Source: Apoderus coryli (taxonomy: Eukaryota > Arthropoda > Insecta > Coleoptera > Attelabidae). Taken from it: 64,000 nt of DNA. The DNA is taken from positions 11,553,651 through 11,617,650 of the forward strand of contig OU452203.1 of NCBI GenBank assembly GCA_911728435.2, written 5' to 3'. The position numbers were made by a program, and so were the translations under genes. The first letter of the stretch is position 1. Each line of letters starts with the position of its first letter. Below, one piece after another: positions 60,185 through 64,000 of this stretch. The notes under the pieces were generated by a model, which saw only the letters and a program-made list of their open reading frames with translations, made no database searches and was not told where the DNA came from.

Positions 60185-61468
60185 TTATCGGCAGACACAA
60201 ACGCGTCTTCCATTACAGTAACCACCAGTTCTCCCACGGAACAAACAGTGAGCGGCACATGCTGCATCATTTAATTTAATTCCTTTGGCTTCAACGCTGA
60301 GTATATCGCAGGTCACTCTTTTTACTCGAACATGTTCTGTAAACAAAATGAAATTAGTTTGAGATATTTCAGATACACCCACAAAGAAATGAGGGATTTT
60401 TTAGCAACAATTATAAGATGTTATTGACAGAGCTCGTGATTACCCGGAAAGTCATGTCGATGTGGATTTTAATGAAAAAATTATAAAAAAATCTTTGTGT
60501 TGGCAATGTTTTGAGAGTTTTCTCATAACTCCCACCATCCGCCAATAGTTTTGCATAGGTATAATAACAGATCTTTGTGTGTTTTTATTGAATTAATTAA
60601 AGTGGCTGGTAATGGAAGTTATGTGAAAACTTTTGACATAATATCTCACGTATGAAGAGTTTTTATAATTTTCTTCAATAAAATAAATAAAAAACATTTT
60701 TTTAAATATTTTTAACTATTTCCCATTTTTCCAAAAATGTTGATTTTCAAAATTTTAAGTTGTAGTTTAAAATGTGTTTCTTGTGATTGCTCACAAAAAA
60801 TATGAAACTTATATGCTTGGTAAATACCAACAATTAGGTAGTTTACGATAAAACTGGGTCCCTTTGACCCATTGTTTTTTGAAATTTTAGTTTATTATTA
60901 ATCTCTAAAATGAAAAAGTGTTGCTTCTATAATTAGAAAAACTAATATACACATTATTTGAAATTTTATCTTCAAACCCTATTTGTAAGATGACAATAAT
61001 CTCTTAGAAATGTTTCAAATAAAAGTTGTATGAAACAAATTTAGCCGTTACATGTCTTGAAACAAATCTGTAGGATGTCTAACTCTAACCTACAGTTTCC
61101 TTAATTATTAACATTTATGTTGTATATAAATAAAAAACAATTCAAAAATGCTCTATTAAACCAACTTAAATCTGATTAGTATTGCTAATATGGAAGTTGC
61201 CGTCATTTAGGTTTTTAAGTTAGTGTTAAGTCTAGTTTTTAAGTACTTTAATTTAGGCAATTCTAGTTTTAGTTAAATTAAATACAACATATAATTGGGA
61301 ATTTATCCTGTGATTGTTGATTATAAATAAATATAAATATAAATACTAACCTTGTTGTAATTCACTTTCATTATCACTTGGTACCGGCGACGGGGCACTT
61401 TTAGCAACGCTAAATAAACTTAGTGCTACTAACGTAACACACAAATAAGCAAATAAAATTTTAGACAT
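60185..61468 (-). CDS. Insect defensin (antimicrobial peptide), two exons
   Basis: Exon 1 is 61468-61351 and exon 2 is 60336-60185, with a 1014-nt intron. CAACAAG|GTTAGT and TTTGTTTACAG|AACATG join in phase 1. The 89-residue precursor starts [10 protein letters not shown] and has a hydrophobic signal peptide (about residues 1-24), a short acidic propeptide, the furin-type site RVKR (43-46), and a 43-residue mature peptide beginning [12 protein letters not shown]. Cysteine spacing is C-x16-C-x3-C-x9-C-x5-C-x-C, the canonical insect defensin pattern (alpha helix plus two-strand sheet, three disulfides), with A-A-C-A-A-H-C-L and G-G-Y-C. Insect defensins are secreted and disrupt bacterial membranes, mainly Gram-positive; they are normally induced by Toll/Imd signalling. 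The ATG follows a TATA box by 75 nt. Confidence 0.95.
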
Positions 61469-61511
61469 TTTTATTAAGATTATTTAATTGACCAAACGAA
61501 TGTTCAAGTTT

Positions 61512-61549
61512 GAATGATATCAATTCATTGAGCAACGTATGGTTTTATA
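61512..61549 (-). promoter_or_regulatory. Core promoter of the defensin gene
   Basis: TATAAAA on the minus strand (61549-61543) lies about 34 nt before the initiator-like TCATTC (61517-61512). That predicts a start near 61515 and a 5'UTR of about 47 nt before the ATG at 61468. Confidence 0.6.
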
Positions 61550-61624
61550 TGTGGCCGTTTATGGCTTATCGTTGTACAATAAATCGGTGGTTTTTCTCTC
61601 TACACAAAAGAGTGCTTGGGACTT

Positions 61625-61634
61625 GGGGAATTAC
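61625..61634 (+). promoter_or_regulatory. Possible NF-kB/Rel-like site
   Basis: GGGGAATTAC lies 76 bp upstream of the defensin TATA box. It matches the GGGRNNYYCC consensus in the first eight positions only. Rel-factor sites at this distance are usual for insect immune genes, but one imperfect site is weak evidence. Confidence 0.3.
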
Positions 61635-61988
61635 GATTTACTCTGTCGCGCTTGTAGTTTAAATGGTCGTTTTTTTTTTGAACTTATATCAGCGTCCAAG
61701 TTTATTGTTTATATGCATACATATTTACAATTTGTTAAACACTGTTCGCATATTTAAATAATAAATATAAACAATTTAATTATTGCCAAGATAACCTAAC
61801 CTTTGGTATTATACGTGACATATTTCACTTTCAAGCTTAAATTATTACGGGATTGATGGTGGTCCACTTAAATGTCTGACTATCTTATTATTCACTTTCG
61901 CTGCAGTAGTTTGCTTATGACTGCTCCTCAATGATACTCCATAACACAATTCCATTTTTGATTTTCTTGACTTTACTTAATGTTTTCT

Positions 61989-62102
61989 GTTGCAATTTTC
62001 TTGGGAAATGAGGTTCTACAAACCGGTTTGAAATAAATACTAAGTTTTATTCAAAGTTTATATATAGGTACTTCGAACCTCATTTACCAAGAAAATTACA
62101 AC
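61989..62102. repeat. Inverted repeat, 28-bp arms
   Basis: Arms 61989-62016 and 62075-62102 (ATTTTCTTGGGAAATGAGGT facing ACCTCATTTACCAAGAAAAT) differ at two positions. The spacer is 58 bp and AT-rich. It lies about 450 bp upstream of the defensin promoter. Confidence 0.8.
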
Positions 62103-62674
62103 AAAAATCCATAACACAATGTTAGCTAGAAATAAACGGCAGGTAAGTTTCCAATGCATTCGCTCTATCAAATAGACCATGAGCTGTCGAATAATCATGT
62201 AATTATGGACATGCCCAAAGGGTCAAGATTCGAAATATATCAGATATATGTATTTTTCATTATATAGGGTGTTTCATAATATAGGAGAGCTCCAAAAATA
62301 TGAAAAAAAGTTTCTATTAACTAACCCTCTAAAATGCACCATTTTCGAGATAAGGGTGTTGAAATTGAAAAAAAAAATCCGTTTTATCGTACAGAAAACA
62401 GCATTTTGTTTGTGCAGGAATTTTTCTTTTTTAAATTAATAATTGGTGAACATTTTGAAGGGGTAGTGGGTGTTTTTCTCCCCAATTATAGCCTACATTA
62501 TACGCTCGTTAAATAATATACTATTTTGTATTTTAGACACCTGAAGGAGGCAAAAATTTAAAAAAAAAATGCCGCAACGTATGTCGTTAATAAAAAAAAT
62601 ATTTAAAATTATATATAATTTCTGGTAATTTAATGAAAAATGTCATGATATTTGAACCCACAACCCAAAGAAAA

Positions 62675-62870
62675 TAAATTAGTTGGAAAATTGTAAATAA
62701 CGTTGACCTGTTAAAGTGCCAACGAAAAAATATTGTCCTATAACGTTATCATTCACAATAGCTACCCAAGCATTGACAGACTGAGGATGTTGCGTGTGAG
62801 TTTCAATAGCCCAATTTCGATTTATGGTAGACTTGTCGATGGAGATTATTTTGAGAATAAAAAATTTCCT
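62675..62870 (-). pseudogene. Tc1/mariner-superfamily transposase mid fragment
   Basis: The minus strand reads N-R-N-W-A-I-E-T-H-T-Q-H-P-Q-S-V-N-A-W-V-A-I, then NDNVIGQYFFVGTLTGQRYL, then a stop. This matches the (N)HTQYPQxVNVWxGIxxxxIIGPFFxxGxLTGxxYL block between the first and second catalytic residues in the same group as the DFFLWG fragments. Confidence 0.75.
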
Positions 62871-62946
62871 ACTTCTCTAAATTTCTTTTCAATTTTGCTT
62901 ACCGCAGACTGAGATATCCTAGTGCTTTTAATTTTTCTTTTAATTT

Positions 62947-63000
62947 CCAATCTTCTTTATATAAGTACCTATATGTAGGTACTTATATAAAGAAGATTGG
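62947..63000. repeat. Perfect 54-nt palindrome
   Basis: 25-nt arms (CTTCTTTATATAAGTACCTA and its complement form most of each arm) with spacer TATG and no mismatch. Confidence 0.95.
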
Positions 63001-63098
63001 GTTGTAATTAGCCGTATTTTTTTCGGTAAGTTTATATTATACTCTTTTAGCTTTGTCAACACATTGTTAAACTTTTCTTTAATTATTAGGTTAACTAA

Positions 63099-63135
63099 CT
63101 GATGATTAAGGTATAAACCTTCGAAACATGTTATT
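63099..63135 (+). ncRNA. Degenerate hammerhead-like motif
   Basis: CTGATGA (63099-63105), short stem AAGG/CCTT (63108-63111 with 63118-63121), CGAAAC (63122-63127), then the palindromic ACATGT. The closing stem II pair is lost (two unpaired T before AAGG), and stem I is only CTAA/TTG. TTGTGGAG follows at 63142, as in the related motifs. Confidence 0.45.
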
Positions 63136-63500
63136 GAAAAGTTGTGGAGGTGTTATTTTAATATTGTACTCCGTATAGACTACCTCTTCAAATTAAAAAA
63201 AAACAGGATAGTTGTTATCAAACATTTCGCAACCTAATTTTCTATCACCACATCCGATCATAATTAATATTTGAGCTGAGTTTAGCTTAAATTATTCATT
63301 TTGTTTCGATCAATTTTAACTTTTAATCAGTTAAATATTGTATTAGGTGACTCAGCCTAGATGAGAAGCAGTTATTATGGCAGATATCGATAAATACTTT
63401 TCGCTCTACTTACGAGGTCACGATGGAAATATTTCGTTCTGTTTGAAAACCCCAGAACTGTACAGAAAAGAAAAAAAAAGAACAAAGTTCCTAAATGCAA

Positions 63501-63506
63501 TTTATT
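63501..63506 (-). terminator. Poly(A) signal of the second defensin
   Basis: AATAAA on the minus strand, about 42 nt after the stop codon at 63549. Confidence 0.6.
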
Positions 63507-63548
63507 CATACATAAAAGCATAAAATCATCTATGTAGATTTTTTAACG

Positions 63549-63676
63549 TCAACCGCAAACACAAACTCTTTCAATGGTGCAGTAGCCGCCAGGTTGTTTT
63601 CTTCTTTTGCAATGCACTCTGCATGAATAGTTATTTCGGAATATACTATTGCACACTGATTTTGGACGTACTTCAG
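63549..63676 (-). CDS. Divergent defensin paralogue, last exon (partial gene)
   Basis: After the acceptor ATTTTTTAG| (63677-63685) the exon enters in phase 1, like exon 2 of its neighbour. It encodes x-E-V-R-P-K-S-V-C-N-S-I-F-R-N-N-Y-S-C-R, then V-H-C-K-R-R-K, G-G-Y-C-T-I and V-C-V-C-G, ending TGA. Cysteine spacing is C-x9-C-x3-C-x9-C-x5-C-x-C: all six cysteines are kept, but the first loop is seven residues shorter than in the 60185 gene. R-P-K-S stands where that gene has the RVKR processing site, so cleavage may differ or be lost. The peptide is strongly basic. No signal-peptide exon is visible up to 64000; with a 1-kb intron like its neighbour's it would lie beyond the window. It is probably functional but could be a decaying copy. 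Confidence 0.75.
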
Positions 63677-63892
63677 CTAAAAAATAAATAAAAATACTGA
63701 TAAAATATTAAGGGAATTACTACAATCAACTTTTGGAAAGTTTACAGTGTGATACTGTTATAATATTCAGTTCATTCTGTCTAACTCTTTTATTTTTGTT
63801 ATAATGTTCAGTATTAGTATTTAGTTGTCATTCATATAATGTCATATTTATAGTTAAATGTCATACGTTATGCTGCATTCTTGTTAAATATT

Positions 63893-64000
63893 ATCTTTAA
63901 CTTTATTGTCATAAAAGAATCACAAAAGTTCTTGTAGACAAAGTCATACTTAAATTAATATATAACAAAGACGTATACAAGTACAAAAGATTAATGTAAT
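63893..64000 (-). mobile_element. LINE 3'UTR, element continues beyond the window
   Basis: CTTTATTGTCATAAA and GTTCTTGTAGACAAAGTCAT match the 3'UTR fragment at 22498-22612. In that orientation the coding part would lie to the right of the window edge, possibly within the first intron of the second defensin. Confidence 0.5.

Noticed and set aside
1..64000. CRISPR arrays or bacterial operons
   Set aside because: No regularly spaced direct repeats with unique spacers; the only tandem array has adjoining units, and gene structure is eukaryotic.

Overview
The window looks like insect nuclear DNA, most likely from a beetle. It is AT-rich, carries introns with GT/AG borders and AATAAA signals, and is packed with decayed transposable elements. 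The best taxonomic clue is an insect defensin gene at 60185-61468 with a coleopteran-looking mature peptide. I see no bacterial-type operons. The order and species cannot be fixed from sequence alone.

Host genes are few. (1) 40018-41317 (-) is a two-exon gene for a 158-residue, probably all-helical protein of unknown function. (2) 60185-61468 (-) is a complete two-exon defensin with signal peptide, RVKR processing site, six cysteines, TATA box and poly(A) signal. (3) 63549-63676 (-) is the last exon of a second, divergent defensin whose first exon lies outside the window. The defensins are tandem and co-oriented, so the right edge is probably part of an antimicrobial-peptide cluster.

Nearly everything else is mobile DNA. 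Non-LTR retrotransposon fragments (Jockey/CR1-like, RNase-H-bearing I/R1-like and RTE-like) occur throughout. The best preserved, 37395-39271, is broken by a single in-frame TGA. DNA transposon remnants include three mariner pieces, four pieces of another Tc1/mariner-superfamily transposase, one PIF/Harbinger piece and one short piggyBac copy. A Penelope-like element (59049-60105) appears to be interrupted by another LINE. There are also tRNA-derived SINE pieces, a 142-bp tandem array (6270-7380), a 1.2-kb repeat present in two inverted copies 27 kb apart, and many inverted repeats.

The most interesting feature is a set of hammerhead-ribozyme-like motifs. The one at 35149-35250 (+) has every conserved core nucleotide, a closed stem II, a self-complementary stem III, and a long interrupted stem I. 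It lies 33 bp from a nearly perfect palindrome with 109-bp arms (34889-35115). Four further motifs (49980, 54643, 45257 on the minus strand, 63099) and one in the Penelope remnant (60062) show stages of decay. Several share a downstream TTTGTGGAG block, as expected if they come from terminal repeats of Penelope-like or retrozyme-like elements.
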